64,000 nucleotides of DNA, from positions 62,001 to 126,000 of IMG/VR virus record IMGVR_UViG_3300042519_001962; one strand, given 5' to 3'. The translations under genes and the position numbers were made by a program. Within the stretch, counting starts at the first letter, position 1, and each line of letters begins with the position of its first letter. Below the pieces are notes generated by a model that saw only the letters and a program-made list of their open reading frames with translations, was not told the origin of the DNA and searched no databases. This stretch comes from a virus. Positions 15,504 through 24,235 of the stretch are shown here, in pieces.

Positions 15504-15535
15504 CAAATATACAATTTTTTTCTGATATATCCTAA
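15504..15535 (-). promoter_or_regulatory. Promoter before HAD phosphatase gene
   Basis: TTAG (15532-15535), 20 bases, TATATTTG (15504-15511), 25 bases upstream of the chosen ATG at 15478. Confidence 0.6.
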
Positions 15536-15539
15536 TAAA

Positions 15540-15857
15540 TTAGGAGCTTTGTTTCAGAAATTGAGTATTTAATTCTAACAATTTTTTATTTTCCATTTCA
15601 AGATATTGAACTTTAATAGTTAATTCTGCCAAATCTCTAGTAAGATTTAGTATCTTATCCCTAAGTTCATCTTTTTCTTGACTACTTCTTTCTAACAATT
15701 GTTCCAATCTATCAATTCTCTTAGAGCAATCATGTTTAATAAATTCATCTTCCTTTTCCTGTCTTTCGGCTTTTTTCTCATAAAACCTCCAAGCTCCAGC
15801 TGAACCTAATACTGTTATTAGTGTTATTATTACTGCGTAAATTGATTCTGATTGCAT
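15540..15857 (-). CDS. Membrane-anchored coiled-coil protein, 105 aa
   Basis: One hydrophobic helix at residues 6-23 (IYAVIITLITVLGSAGAW), then continuous charged helix with heptads (IDRLEQLLERSSQEKDELRD, LTIKVQYLEMENKKLLELN), predicted coiled coil. Such N-anchored coiled coils serve as inner-membrane spanin subunits in many phages, but position next to head-like genes leaves other roles open. No signal peptide cleavage site is evident. Confidence 0.55.
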   Translation of the reverse strand: MQSESIYAVIITLITVLGSAGAWRFYEKKAERQEKEDEFIKHDCSKRIDRLEQLLERSSQEKDELRDKILNLTRDLAELTIKVQYLEMENKKLLELNTQFLKQSS

Positions 15858-15869
15858 TGTTAGTTATTT

Positions 15870-16430
15870 TTAATTATTTTTTTCTAATTCTGACCTTAAG
15901 TAGTGTTTAGCCGCAATCATATCTTCTTTAGCATTAACTATCTTAGCTTGCCACCAATGTGGAAAATCAACTTCTTCACCAGTACTATCAAACTGAGCCA
16001 ACATCTCACCTAATTCTTCAGCATATCTTTCGATAATACTTAAATCAGCTCTTAACATACCCGGTTCATCATCCTGATGACCTAAATCCGTATCTTCGGA
16101 AACTACCAATTCATCATCTTTACCTAAATCCTTTATGTATCTTTCCTCCATATCATACAAATCGATAAGATTTTTGTGTAGTGCATTTATTTTTTTGGTG
16201 ATGTCTAAAATTGGTTTAACCAATGTATTTCTTTTATTTACATCCGTTTCACTATTAACTTTAGCAGCATATGCTCCACCAAATTTTTGTTTTCTTTCTG
16301 CAGTTAATTTTTCTATTTGTTTCTTAACTGCTTCAATTTTTAGAAATAATTTAGGAATACCCTCACTCATTAATTTTGATGCGGTTCTTTTCCCATAATT
16401 CTCTACAATGTATTTTTCAACTGATTTCAT
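15870..16430 (-). CDS. Helical phage protein, 186 aa, unknown
   Basis: Mainly helical. The central part carries long charged helices (KIEAVKKQIEKLTAERKQKF), then an acidic stretch (VSEDTDLGHQDDEPGM) and a conserved-looking C-terminus (VDFPHWWQAKIVNAKEDMIA). Proteins ending this way are common in T4-like marine phages, without known function. MKSVEKYIVENYGKRTASKLMSEGI may contain a leader with cleavage at MSE|G. I infer a virion or prohead-core role. Confidence 0.55.
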   Translation of the reverse strand: MKSVEKYIVENYGKRTASKLMSEGIPKLFLKIEAVKKQIEKLTAERKQKFGGAYAAKVNSETDVNKRNTLVKPILDITKKINALHKNLIDLYDMEERYIKDLGKDDELVVSEDTDLGHQDDEPGMLRADLSIIERYAEELGEMLAQFDSTGEEVDFPHWWQAKIVNAKEDMIAAKHYLRSELEKNN

Positions 16431-16488
16431 ACTTTAATCCTTTTTATATCATTTACAATAAATATAAAGATATTTTTATTTAACAATA

Positions 16489-16512
16489 AAAGCCCCCCAA
16501 TTGGGAGGCTTT
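16489..16512 (-). terminator. Intrinsic terminator after holin-like gene
   Basis: On the minus strand AAAGCCTCCC pairs with GGGGGGCTTT across a central AATT (one mismatch), followed by TTATTG and further U-rich sequence. It lies 7 bases beyond the stop of the 77-aa gene at 16519. The symmetry may let it act both ways, but no plus-strand gene is near. Confidence 0.75.
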
Positions 16513-16518
16513 ATGTTA

Positions 16519-16752
16519 TTACTCTTCTCTCTTTCCAGCAAACTTTTGTAATCCATCGATTCCAAATGAACCCAACGTAATTATTACGAATGAATTATAA
16601 ATGAATTCTTGAACCATTAAGTCTTTTCCTAAAAATCCAGTTACGATATCAGCTAATGCGAATATTACCATTACTGCGAATGATGCAAATCCTACTACAT
16701 TTTTTTCGTTAATTTCGTTACTGTCTTTAAACATGTCTTTGATAAATCCCAT
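16519..16752 (-). CDS. Small two-span membrane protein, holin-like, 77 aa
   Basis: Two hydrophobic helices, about 20-40 (VVGFASFAVMVIFALADIV) and 48-66 (FIYNSFVIITLGSFGID), with a charged N-terminus and a basic C-terminal end. Size and topology suit a class II holin, but the same layout occurs in unrelated small phage membrane proteins, and the endolysin gene lies 46 kb away in this window. A strong terminator follows the gene and a late-type motif lies 52 bases upstream, so it forms a separate late transcript. Confidence 0.5.
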   Translation of the reverse strand: MGFIKDMFKDSNEINEKNVVGFASFAVMVIFALADIVTGFLGKDLMVQEFIYNSFVIITLGSFGIDGLQKFAGKREE

Positions 16753-16803
16753 AATTTTGTTTCTTAATTAGATTTAATGTAACCAATTCTGAAACGTATT
16801 TGG

Positions 16804-16811
16804 TATAAATA
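16804..16811 (-). promoter_or_regulatory. TATTTATA late-type motif
   Basis: Minus-strand TTGATATTTATACC, 52 bases upstream of the ATG at 16752, in the gap after the glycosyltransferase block. Confidence 0.45.
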
Positions 16812-16823
16812 TCAAATTAATGA

Positions 16824-17708
16824 TTAAGTGATACTTTTTTGTTTTAATCTTTCTACAAATGCCACCAATTCATCTCTACCAATTGCTTCTGCGTTTTTGT
16901 AAAATTCAGATTTTTTGTCAATAGTTTTAATTTTACCATCAAATGATGGAACTCTATTTATATAATCTTCTGTAATGTATAATCCATCTAAAACGTATTG
17001 ATTCACTACATAACCAGCTTCTAATGCTATTCTACCAGCTGTCATACCATAAGTATCTTCGGGTCCATAACCACCAAATGATTCAGGTATTCCAACAAAC
17101 TGCCAAAATGATTTAGAATATAGAGTATGCATACCACATCCAAATTTAATATATGGTAACTTCTTAAGTTGCATATTAGTTGGAGTTTGTGTAAATGCAC
17201 CTAACATAGTTTCTTCACTAAATGCTTCGGCATTTTTCATTGAATCACTTACTAAACCATCCCAACTCATATCCCACCACTTTGGAATTGATGGTGAAAG
17301 TATATACATACCCTCCAATCTTTCTGCTGCTTGTAATTGGTATATTAACTGATGTTCATGCATCACAATATCCGTATCACAAAATATAAATTGGTCAAAG
17401 TAATCAATTTTAATAGATTCTCTCTTTTGTTGAGTTGTACCCCACATAGATTCATCTAATATAATTTGATTTATATTTTTCAATTCTTTATATTGAAACT
17501 GAGCATTGAAGATATTCATAAAGTAATCTTGCTTTAACTCACTATTTTCCCAATCCGTAAGTTTTGGGTTTAAATTCAAAGTTGCTTTTATAGTAACATC
17601 ATATTCTCTACAATACGATAATGCTTTTCTATATTGTTCCATAAACCTTTGAAACATTTCTATTTCAGATGGCATTATATGGATACATACTAATGTCTTT
17701 TTTTTCAT
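16824..17708 (-). CDS. GT-A glycosyltransferase, galactosyltransferase-like
   Basis: FIFCDTDIVMHEHQ near residue 108 provides the DxD metal-binding site; FGGYGPEDTYGMTAGRIALE near 217 matches the GG-G-ED motif of GT7/GT27-type transferases, where the acidic residue is the catalytic base. 294 residues fit one GT-A domain. This is the last gene of the carbohydrate block in the direction of transcription. The sugar donor is probably UDP-linked (inferred from the motif), acceptor unknown. Confidence 0.75.
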   Translation of the reverse strand: MKKKTLVCIHIMPSEIEMFQRFMEQYRKALSYCREYDVTIKATLNLNPKLTDWENSELKQDYFMNIFNAQFQYKELKNINQIILDESMWGTTQQKRESIKIDYFDQFIFCDTDIVMHEHQLIYQLQAAERLEGMYILSPSIPKWWDMSWDGLVSDSMKNAEAFSEETMLGAFTQTPTNMQLKKLPYIKFGCGMHTLYSKSFWQFVGIPESFGGYGPEDTYGMTAGRIALEAGYVVNQYVLDGLYITEDYINRVPSFDGKIKTIDKKSEFYKNAEAIGRDELVAFVERLKQKSIT

Positions 17709-18946
17709 TAAAATACGTTTTTAAAGTGAGGTTTAATCATGTCAATTGTATTTAAAGATAAAATACTTATTTCAAATATATCCCAATTGAATGTACCCAA
17801 TTGCCCAGTTTGTTCAATAATAAATGGTAATTTTTTAATAAATTCAGTAAAATGTTGATTAGTTAATTTACTAGCATCAAATTTAATGTGTACATTATTT
17901 TTAACATCATTACCAATTGAATGAACTTTATCGGATATTATATATTCCGATTTAGAATCTTCATTCATAATATATGAGTTAAATTCACAATCTACATAGA
18001 TATCATCACACCAGGGTTCTAATATTGAAAGTAGTTGTGGTCTACAATTTTCAATTATAAATGATGTTGAATATCTTTTAGGAACTATTGGCATCATATT
18101 ATCATCATGTAAAACATCAGTATGCCACTTTCTCCACCACTCTCTAAATTTGGTTGCTCTTAGTTGTAAATATTCTTCAGAGTCTTTTGGTTTGAACCAT
18201 ATTGTACCATCTGGTAGTGGTATCTCTTTTTCTATTTCGATACCATCTTTAAATCTACTACCTCTACAAGTCATATGATATACAAATGCATCTCTACTCT
18301 GAATTAATTGGTACCCATTCAAATGGAACCTATTAAATATATCAGAATCTTCCAACTCCATAGGTGCAAATAATTTATCATGCCCACCAATAGATACAAA
18401 ATCTTCTTTATATAACATCCAAGGTGCAAAGATACCATTAGTAACTTTACCCTCATTTAGATACTCAGCTTCATATACAAATTTTAAGAAATTGGATTTG
18501 GCATCAGTAAACTCATCCACATCCATTCCAAAATTCTTAACATATTTTTCAGGACCAGGTGGATGCAATGGTGGTTCGATTCTAGTGGCTGAAACTACAC
18601 TCATTGGTTTAAGGTGTTTCAACATATTCCCAACATAGTTTGGTGTTACAATCATATCTGAATGTAATATTGTTACGATTGGTGTTCTAGCTAATTGAAT
18701 ACCTATATCGTATAAAACAGTATGCCCAACTCTATCTTTTCCACCATTTCTATAAGTTAAAATATGATTCTTATCCGAACCATATTTTTCAATCCATTCC
18801 CAACTATCATCAGTTGATGCATCATCCATTATCACAATATCATGCCCATCACCATAATGTTCTTCAATTGATGAAACGGCTTGTTGTAAAAATCTTAAAT
18901 TATTCCTACAAGGTATAATAAAGGTAACTCTTTGATAATTTGTCAT
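17708..18946 (-). CDS. Family 2 glycosyltransferase with C-terminal extension
   Basis: Residues 1-230 are a classic GT2 domain: VTFIIPCRNNLRFLQQAVSS, IVIMDDASTDDSWEW, VTILHSDMIV (the DxD equivalent is HSD), and MELEDSDIFNRFH as the catalytic-base region. Residues 230-412 continue with a W-rich segment (FREWWRKWHTD) and a domain without known relatives. The ATG of the following gene touches its stop. Role: sugar transfer in the block's glycan assembly. Confidence 0.8.
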   Translation of the reverse strand: MTNYQRVTFIIPCRNNLRFLQQAVSSIEEHYGDGHDIVIMDDASTDDSWEWIEKYGSDKNHILTYRNGGKDRVGHTVLYDIGIQLARTPIVTILHSDMIVTPNYVGNMLKHLKPMSVVSATRIEPPLHPPGPEKYVKNFGMDVDEFTDAKSNFLKFVYEAEYLNEGKVTNGIFAPWMLYKEDFVSIGGHDKLFAPMELEDSDIFNRFHLNGYQLIQSRDAFVYHMTCRGSRFKDGIEIEKEIPLPDGTIWFKPKDSEEYLQLRATKFREWWRKWHTDVLHDDNMMPIVPKRYSTSFIIENCRPQLLSILEPWCDDIYVDCEFNSYIMNEDSKSEYIISDKVHSIGNDVKNNVHIKFDASKLTNQHFTEFIKKLPFIIEQTGQLGTFNWDIFEISILSLNTIDMIKPHFKNVF

Positions 18947-18956
18947 TATTATTTTT

Positions 18957-19784
18957 TTATTTATCTATATATCCAGCATTATCCGAATGTACTATTAATT
19001 TTATATTATCATACTTTTTATGGTTTACACCATTTACAGACCAATACGATTGAAATTCATTACTAACAATATCCTTTTGTTCTTGTGTTAATCTAAAATC
19101 CTCAACTGCTGAAATTTCGGATTTAAATGGTAATTCAATATGTTTGATTTTAAAATTTTTAAAACAAACTAACCATATTATATAAACCAAATAATCAAAT
19201 GCATAATATTCTGATTGTAATGTATTTAAATTTTCAGATGATTTATACCAATCATAGAAATCTATAAACAATTCTTTTTTATAAACAGGTATTTCACTAA
19301 ACCACCAATATAGAGAATAATTTTTAGTTTGATTTATTAATATTTCATTAGTATCCAATCCCATATATCCTGCTGCTAACTTTATTATATTACCTCCAAT
19401 TTCAGATTCGTTAGCCTTTACATAATCATATGATGCAATATTTTCATATATGGTATCTAAGTTACAATTTTTAACAAATTCAGATTCACAATCATATACA
19501 CCAACATAATCATAATCGTTAATTATAGATTGTAATGCAAACATTTTTTTAACATTAACAATACTTTTTTTATCTCTCAATGATTCATCCAATATTAATG
19601 GTTTATAATTATCCATATATTTGTATTCGGATTTCCAATTAAAATCAAACATTTCATTTTCATTTGTAAAAATAAAATATAAGTCATGTGGTTTCTCTAC
19701 ATATTTTATATAGGATTCCAATAAATTAAATGCATGATGAAATTTAGGATTATGAGTTGTTATTATAGTAGCTGTTTTAATCAT
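18957..19784 (-). CDS. Putative GT-A-like glycosyltransferase, 275 aa
   Basis: Begins TATIITTHNPKFHHAFNLLE, a nucleotide-binding-like beta-alpha start, and has YVGVYDCESEF near residue 103 in the position of a DxD motif (here D-C-E). Many Tyr, Trp and Phe residues follow. This layout resembles DUF6492-type glycosyltransferases, but I am unsure of the family. It is co-transcribed and overlaps the upstream gene by 8 bases. Confidence 0.55.
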   Translation of the reverse strand: MIKTATIITTHNPKFHHAFNLLESYIKYVEKPHDLYFIFTNENEMFDFNWKSEYKYMDNYKPLILDESLRDKKSIVNVKKMFALQSIINDYDYVGVYDCESEFVKNCNLDTIYENIASYDYVKANESEIGGNIIKLAAGYMGLDTNEILINQTKNYSLYWWFSEIPVYKKELFIDFYDWYKSSENLNTLQSEYYAFDYLVYIIWLVCFKNFKIKHIELPFKSEISAVEDFRLTQEQKDIVSNEFQSYWSVNGVNHKKYDNIKLIVHSDNAGYIDK

Positions 19785-21144
19785 TTTTATAATTTTCTAA
19801 ATAATATTTTAAATCCTCAGGGGTTCCCAATCCCCACATTTTAGGTACATCGAATGTTCTAACCTTTAATCCAGCTTTAATTGCGTTGTTATAAACAGGA
19901 CAAACATAGAATTCTCCATTCACTCTAATATCTTGCTCAATCATCTCTTCAGCGTATTTCACAAAATCCGAACCATGTTTCCAATAATAAAAACCAATTG
20001 TTGCCAAATCAGATATTGGGTTTTTCTCTTGTACTTCGGTTACAAATCCATCATCATCTAACTTAGCAAAACTCCATTTTGGGTGAGTTGCTTTAAATGT
20101 TGGTATTCCACCATCACAATCGTTCTCATTCATTTTGTAAAAGAATTCGTTTGAATCCCATTCTACAAATTGGTCTGAATTTGCAAAGAAAAGTGGTGCC
20201 TCTGAATCAATAAATTCTTTAGCCAATAATGCCGTACAAGCAGCTCCTTCGGTTAATGTATCTACTTCTACTACTTTACAACCAGGTGTAATTAAATTTA
20301 GTAAGGTATCTAAGTTATATTGCTCTCTATGTGCTTTCTGAACTACATATATGTAATTTGCATCTATGTTCAAATTTTCTACCACAACTTGAATCATTGG
20401 TTTACCCTCTACATCAATTAGTGGTTTTGGGAATGTATAACCAGCAGTTTGGAATCTACTTCCAGCACCAGCCATTGGAATTAATACATTCAACTTTTTA
20501 TCTACCCATTTAGGTGTTGTTTCTATTTTACCCATTTGTATTTCAGTTAATTTTTTAAATATGTTCGTATAGGTTACTTCTTGTGGATTTCTAACTCTCA
20601 AAATATGAGATTTGGAACGAGATGCCGCAAGTAACCCATAAGGTGAATCCTCTACAATTAGAGTTTCTTCTGGTAAACAACTCATCATTGAAATTGCTTT
20701 CCAATACATCTCAGGGTGTGGTTTAGAATTCTTAACATCTTCATTTGAGATAATTAAATCCATAAACTCCATTATTCCCAATTTTGAAAGTACAGTCAAA
20801 ACTGTCTTTCTGATTGAATTAGAACAAACTGCTAATTTGTATCCATCTTCAGAAAGTGCATTCATTACCGATTGTAGAGTTTGATTTGGTTTCAACTCTT
20901 TTAACATCTGTAATGTGTACTTTTGTTTTTTATCCCATACTTGTTTATGTAATTCAGTTGGTAATCCCTTTTGTTCACTCAACATATTCAACTTTTGGTT
21001 TGTTTTCAAACCATCATAAGTTGAAAGGTGTTCAGCCCAACTTATTTCATATTCAGGTCCTAATGCATTATTTAGTGCATCAAAGTGGATATTCTTAGCT
21101 TCTACTAAAACTCCATCTAAATCAAATACTATTAATTTTATCAT
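19777..21144 (-). CDS. HAD phosphatase fused to sugar nucleotidyltransferase
   Basis: Residues 1-205 are a HAD IA phosphatase of the beta-phosphoglucomutase type: LIVFDLDGVLVEAKNIHFDA, VCSNSIRKTVL, and NSKPHPEMYWKA with VEDSPYGLLAA. Residues 213-455 are a nucleotidyltransferase: VLIPMAGAGSRFQTAGYTFP contains the G-x-G-S-R-F signature, KPLI is the uridylyl/guanylyl-type lysine region, and FFANSDQFVEWD supplies the metal-binding Asp. It can make activated NDP-sugar from a sugar phosphate; the HAD half may produce or remove the phosphate. This fusion is known from some bacterial surface-glycan loci. It supplies donors to the transferases around it. Confidence 0.85.
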   Translation of the reverse strand: MIKLIVFDLDGVLVEAKNIHFDALNNALGPEYEISWAEHLSTYDGLKTNQKLNMLSEQKGLPTELHKQVWDKKQKYTLQMLKELKPNQTLQSVMNALSEDGYKLAVCSNSIRKTVLTVLSKLGIMEFMDLIISNEDVKNSKPHPEMYWKAISMMSCLPEETLIVEDSPYGLLAASRSKSHILRVRNPQEVTYTNIFKKLTEIQMGKIETTPKWVDKKLNVLIPMAGAGSRFQTAGYTFPKPLIDVEGKPMIQVVVENLNIDANYIYVVQKAHREQYNLDTLLNLITPGCKVVEVDTLTEGAACTALLAKEFIDSEAPLFFANSDQFVEWDSNEFFYKMNENDCDGGIPTFKATHPKWSFAKLDDDGFVTEVQEKNPISDLATIGFYYWKHGSDFVKYAEEMIEQDIRVNGEFYVCPVYNNAIKAGLKVRTFDVPKMWGLGTPEDLKYYLENYKND

Positions 21145-21839
21145 ACTATTCCTCTTTCAAATGGCATTACACCATATTCATTAAACATTTTATCCAATTC
21201 TTTTTGGTATTCACTCATATTCCATTTTCCTTTATTAATAGCAGTTGCTATATAAGGGAAAACAATACTATCATAGTGATACATACCTCTTTTTTTCTCA
21301 CTACCAACTCGTATCATAAAATCCCGACCATATGAAATAATAGCTTCTTCAAATTGCCAAATATTTAACGAACCAATAGTATTAACTAAATTTTGAAATA
21401 TTTCCTTTTTAACTAGTGTTGGTTGGATTGAAAACTTTGCGTATTGATTGGTAACTAATGTACTATCTATGGTTGATGGAAGAAATGAATCACCTGCTAA
21501 TATCATTTTAATACTCTCAACTACTCCACTTTTAACATAACCATAATACTTTTCTAATAATTCAAAATTAGGTGTATCGAATAATATCATATCCTCATGC
21601 AAAAACATAATAACATCTTCCTCAATTTGTGGAAGTATTTGTCTCCAGCGCTCTGTATATGATTTTGAATCATCATATACCAATTGGATATAATCCGATG
21701 GTATTTGCGTATCTATTTGATTAACAGCCACATACACTTTATAACCATTGATATATTTTTTGAATTGTCCAAAAAACATTGGCCATACATCCTTCATATC
21801 GGTGTGAGTGTACACTACTATTGGTAATTCTATTCCCAT
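21141..21839 (-). CDS. Putative GT-A-like glycosyltransferase, 232 aa
   Basis: IVVYTHTDMKDVW at the start and VIMFLHEDMILFD near residue 96 (H-E-D in the place of DxD) suggest a GT-A fold. The rest (IWQFEEAIISYGRDF as a possible catalytic-base helix) fits. No named family recognised. Its stop overlaps the HAD fusion gene by 4 bases. Confidence 0.55.
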   Translation of the reverse strand: MGIELPIVVYTHTDMKDVWPMFFGQFKKYINGYKVYVAVNQIDTQIPSDYIQLVYDDSKSYTERWRQILPQIEEDVIMFLHEDMILFDTPNFELLEKYYGYVKSGVVESIKMILAGDSFLPSTIDSTLVTNQYAKFSIQPTLVKKEIFQNLVNTIGSLNIWQFEEAIISYGRDFMIRVGSEKKRGMYHYDSIVFPYIATAINKGKWNMSEYQKELDKMFNEYGVMPFERGIV

Positions 21840-22555
21840 ATTGTTTGTAAATTTATTCTATTTTCCCAAAGTCCATTTTGTATCATCCACCATTTATAAA
21901 ATGCTATGGAATTTGAAAGGTCACCAGGGTTTCCTTCTATCTGAGCTGCAAATGTGTGAAATGGACTTCTAAATTCCATTTGCTCCTCTAATGAATTATA
22001 TAATGATGTAAATGGTTTCATAGTTTCCATTGTACCATAAAACCACATATCCGCTGGTCCCATTTTGAAATGATTCCAATCTGCCATATATATTTTATCA
22101 GATTCGATTTCAGTTTGAAAATTAATACATTGAACTGGGTATGGGTTACCTCTACCTGGTCCAGATGTATCTCTATTTATTCTACCCAAATCAAAACGAG
22201 CTTTAATAATGATATCATATTCTGAATTAGTTATATATGGTAACTTCATTGATTCAGTTACACTATAAAGATGGGATAATACACTTTGAGGTGAACGTGG
22301 TGTTCCACTCAAATTATTTAAACCTCTACCATTTACCAATTCATTAAAATCTTTTGGGGCTTCAAATATGGCTGACGTTGGATTATATAACTTAGTGATT
22401 TCACTCTCTTTTTCAATATCCCAACTATGGATAAACACATCAGTATCAGTAATATCTAAAATGTGTTTTTTAATATGGTTGTATCCATCATAACCATTGG
22501 AACTACCATCAGTTGTTGAATCAAATAAACCATGTAAACATAGTGCTATTTTCAT
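21830..22555 (-). CDS. Glycosyltransferase-like protein of the ALCxxG family
   Basis: Starts KIALCLHGLFDSTTDG; DVFIHSWDIEKESE near residue 39 and YDIIIKARFDLGRINR near 113 give the same order of landmarks as the C-terminal half of the fusion at 1968-3461 (ALCFSGEIRD, VYGSFWDTYN, IRARTDTYFD). So these two are paralogues. The [RK]-x-R-x-D segment is the likely metal-binding site. Function inferred: transferase acting on a glycan chain. Confidence 0.6.
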   Translation of the reverse strand: MKIALCLHGLFDSTTDGSSNGYDGYNHIKKHILDITDTDVFIHSWDIEKESEITKLYNPTSAIFEAPKDFNELVNGRGLNNLSGTPRSPQSVLSHLYSVTESMKLPYITNSEYDIIIKARFDLGRINRDTSGPGRGNPYPVQCINFQTEIESDKIYMADWNHFKMGPADMWFYGTMETMKPFTSLYNSLEEQMEFRSPFHTFAAQIEGNPGDLSNSIAFYKWWMIQNGLWENRINLQTIWE

Positions 22556-22556
22556 A

Positions 22557-23222
22557 CTATTTTCTTTTCCACATTTTTATAAAATGAGAACTAACACCAT
22601 CACCAACAGAATATATTTCAGTATGAGTATTACCAATCCATCCAAATAATTTTGATTGATTTTCTTTACCAATAAAATTATGGAATTCTCCAGTTATGTA
22701 ATTTACTTTTGATAAATCCTTTTGGTACAATACATCCACTTCAGCACCTTCTATATCAATTTTCAACAAACCAATAGTACCAACCATTTCTAAAATGGTT
22801 TCTAAACTAATAGTTTCAACCTCTTCATATTCATCACCCCTAAATCCATGTTTGTTATGTTCATTTACAAAACCTGTTATTGAAAAGTTTCCAGAATTAG
22901 TATCATCATCATTGTTACCCATATATTTTTTTAACTTTACAATTTCACCATCTTTAGATGATACTGCTTTGTGTAAAATTTGATGAGAATGTCTACTTTT
23001 ATATTGTTCAACATTATATGAGGCTGCATCAATTGCTAAGATATTATGAAAGCGATAATTCCATGCTTCACTAAAACCACCAACATTACATCCCATATCA
23101 ACGAGTTTTTCCGATGCATCTATGTCAACTAAATGAATTGGATATTCATCCCTACATTCTTTTGTTATTTGATTAAACCAATTTGATGGTTGATTTTTAC
23201 TAATTAATTTTTCTACTTTCAT
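22557..23222 (-). CDS. FkbM-family SAM-dependent methyltransferase
   Basis: LVDMGCNVGGFSEAW near residue 36 is the SAM-binding loop, LAIDAASYN supplies the ribose-binding acid, and LLKIDIEGAEVDVL near 158 is the FkbM signature (KIDvEGaE). 221 residues, normal for the family. FkbM enzymes O-methylate sugars or polyketides. In this block it probably caps or decorates a glycan. The start overlaps the stop of the aminotransferase-like gene by 1 base. Confidence 0.85.
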   Translation of the reverse strand: MKVEKLISKNQPSNWFNQITKECRDEYPIHLVDIDASEKLVDMGCNVGGFSEAWNYRFHNILAIDAASYNVEQYKSRHSHQILHKAVSSKDGEIVKLKKYMGNNDDDTNSGNFSITGFVNEHNKHGFRGDEYEEVETISLETILEMVGTIGLLKIDIEGAEVDVLYQKDLSKVNYITGEFHNFIGKENQSKLFGWIGNTHTEIYSVGDGVSSHFIKMWKRK

Positions 23223-23848
23223 TATTCTATAACTTTATTGCTTTTGAAAACAGTAAATTCGGTTAAATCTCTATAACCATTATCTTCACCTAAATCACTC
23301 ATATGTTCTGGATAGTTTTGAAACATAGCCAAACCTTGAGCTGCTTGTTGTGGAGTCATATACATATTCCAACCATGGAATGTAATATCATCCTCTTTGT
23401 AATATTTTTCACTTCTACCTTCATAACGAGCTTTTTTAAACCAATCAGCCGCATCAGCATTATCGGTTAGAATCATACCACCTTTCCAAATTGGAAGTAA
23501 CTTTTTAATGTGGAATGATAACCCCATATAAGTTCCGGGTATGTACATACCGCTTGTTAATCGTTTTGCGGCATCGTAGATAGGATATGGTTTGAATTGG
23601 TATAAACCCTTCCAATGGTTTGTTTCTGCTCTCTTATCGAAGATAACTGTACCACCAGCATGTATAATCGATTGAGGTACTGATAGATACGTTTTTGATG
23701 GGATTGTAACTTCCTTCACCTCATTGTATTTACAAATAAGGAATAATGCGTTTGTACAACTATCAATTGAGATAGCGTAAGGAGCGCCGGTATAATTAGC
23801 GATTTCCTCTTCAAACATTCTTACAATTTTGTATGGATTGTGTAACAT
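23222..23848 (-). CDS. DegT/DnrJ-like aminotransferase, shortened
   Basis: FEEEIANYTGAPYAISIDSC, then TNALFLICKYN, IPSKTYLSVPQSIIHAGGTV and LSFHIKKLLPIWKGGMILTD follow the DegT/DnrJ/EryC1 fold, the last containing the PLP-binding lysine. The family normally has 360-400 residues; this one has 208 and lacks the C-terminal domain. It could still be active as a dimer or be a binding relic. In sugar clusters such enzymes add an amino group to a keto-sugar nucleotide, matching the nearby acetyltransferase. Confidence 0.75.
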   Translation of the reverse strand: MLHNPYKIVRMFEEEIANYTGAPYAISIDSCTNALFLICKYNEVKEVTIPSKTYLSVPQSIIHAGGTVIFDKRAETNHWKGLYQFKPYPIYDAAKRLTSGMYIPGTYMGLSFHIKKLLPIWKGGMILTDNADAADWFKKARYEGRSEKYYKEDDITFHGWNMYMTPQQAAQGLAMFQNYPEHMSDLGEDNGYRDLTEFTVFKSNKVIE

Positions 23849-23851
23849 AAT

Positions 23852-24235
23852 TTAATCTTTAGTTAATATATAATATTTTTTTGTAAATCCACAAGCTTCG
23901 AATAATTTCATACTTGCTTCATTATCTATTTTTACTTTTGCAAATGCGGTAGGCCATGTAACCATACATTGGTTTATCATAAACTTACCAACTCCCAAAC
24001 CTTGAAAATCAGGATGTGTACATACTCTGATATCATCTTCAATAACACCAACGTATCCAGCAGGTTTACCATTAACCAATGCTATACGATAAAACTGAGA
24101 ATGTGTTTTCATATATGAATTCTGCATTTCTTCAGTAATATGAGTTGATTTGATAAATCCACTCAATACTCTTTTATCATTTCTAAGAACTCTTACAAAT
24201 TCCCAATATCCGCTTGTACATTCTACTAATTCCAT
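23852..24235 (-). CDS. GNAT acetyltransferase
   Basis: PAGYVGVIEDDIRVCTHPDF and QGLGVGKFMINQCM match motif A of GNAT enzymes (R/Q-x-x-G-x-G/A for acetyl-CoA), followed by MKLFEACGFTKKYYILTKD, the usual C-terminal end. I choose the ATG at 24235 rather than 24277, because it overlaps the upstream stop by 10 bases instead of 52 and gives a normal GNAT length of 127. Possible role: N-acetylation of the amino-sugar from the neighbouring aminotransferase. Confidence 0.75.
   Translation of the reverse strand: MELVECTSGYWEFVRVLRNDKRVLSGFIKSTHITEEMQNSYMKTHSQFYRIALVNGKPAGYVGVIEDDIRVCTHPDFQGLGVGKFMINQCMVTWPTAFAKVKIDNEASMKLFEACGFTKKYYILTKD

Noticed and set aside
15479-15514. Upstream start for the HAD phosphatase (at 15514)
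   Set aside because: It overlaps the -7 promoter box, and the ATG at 15478 restores the leader seen in neighbouring proteins.
16519-16752. Firm call as the lysis holin
   Set aside because: Topology fits, but another two-span protein at 57970-58332 lies nearer the endolysin, and neither shows a decisive holin signature.
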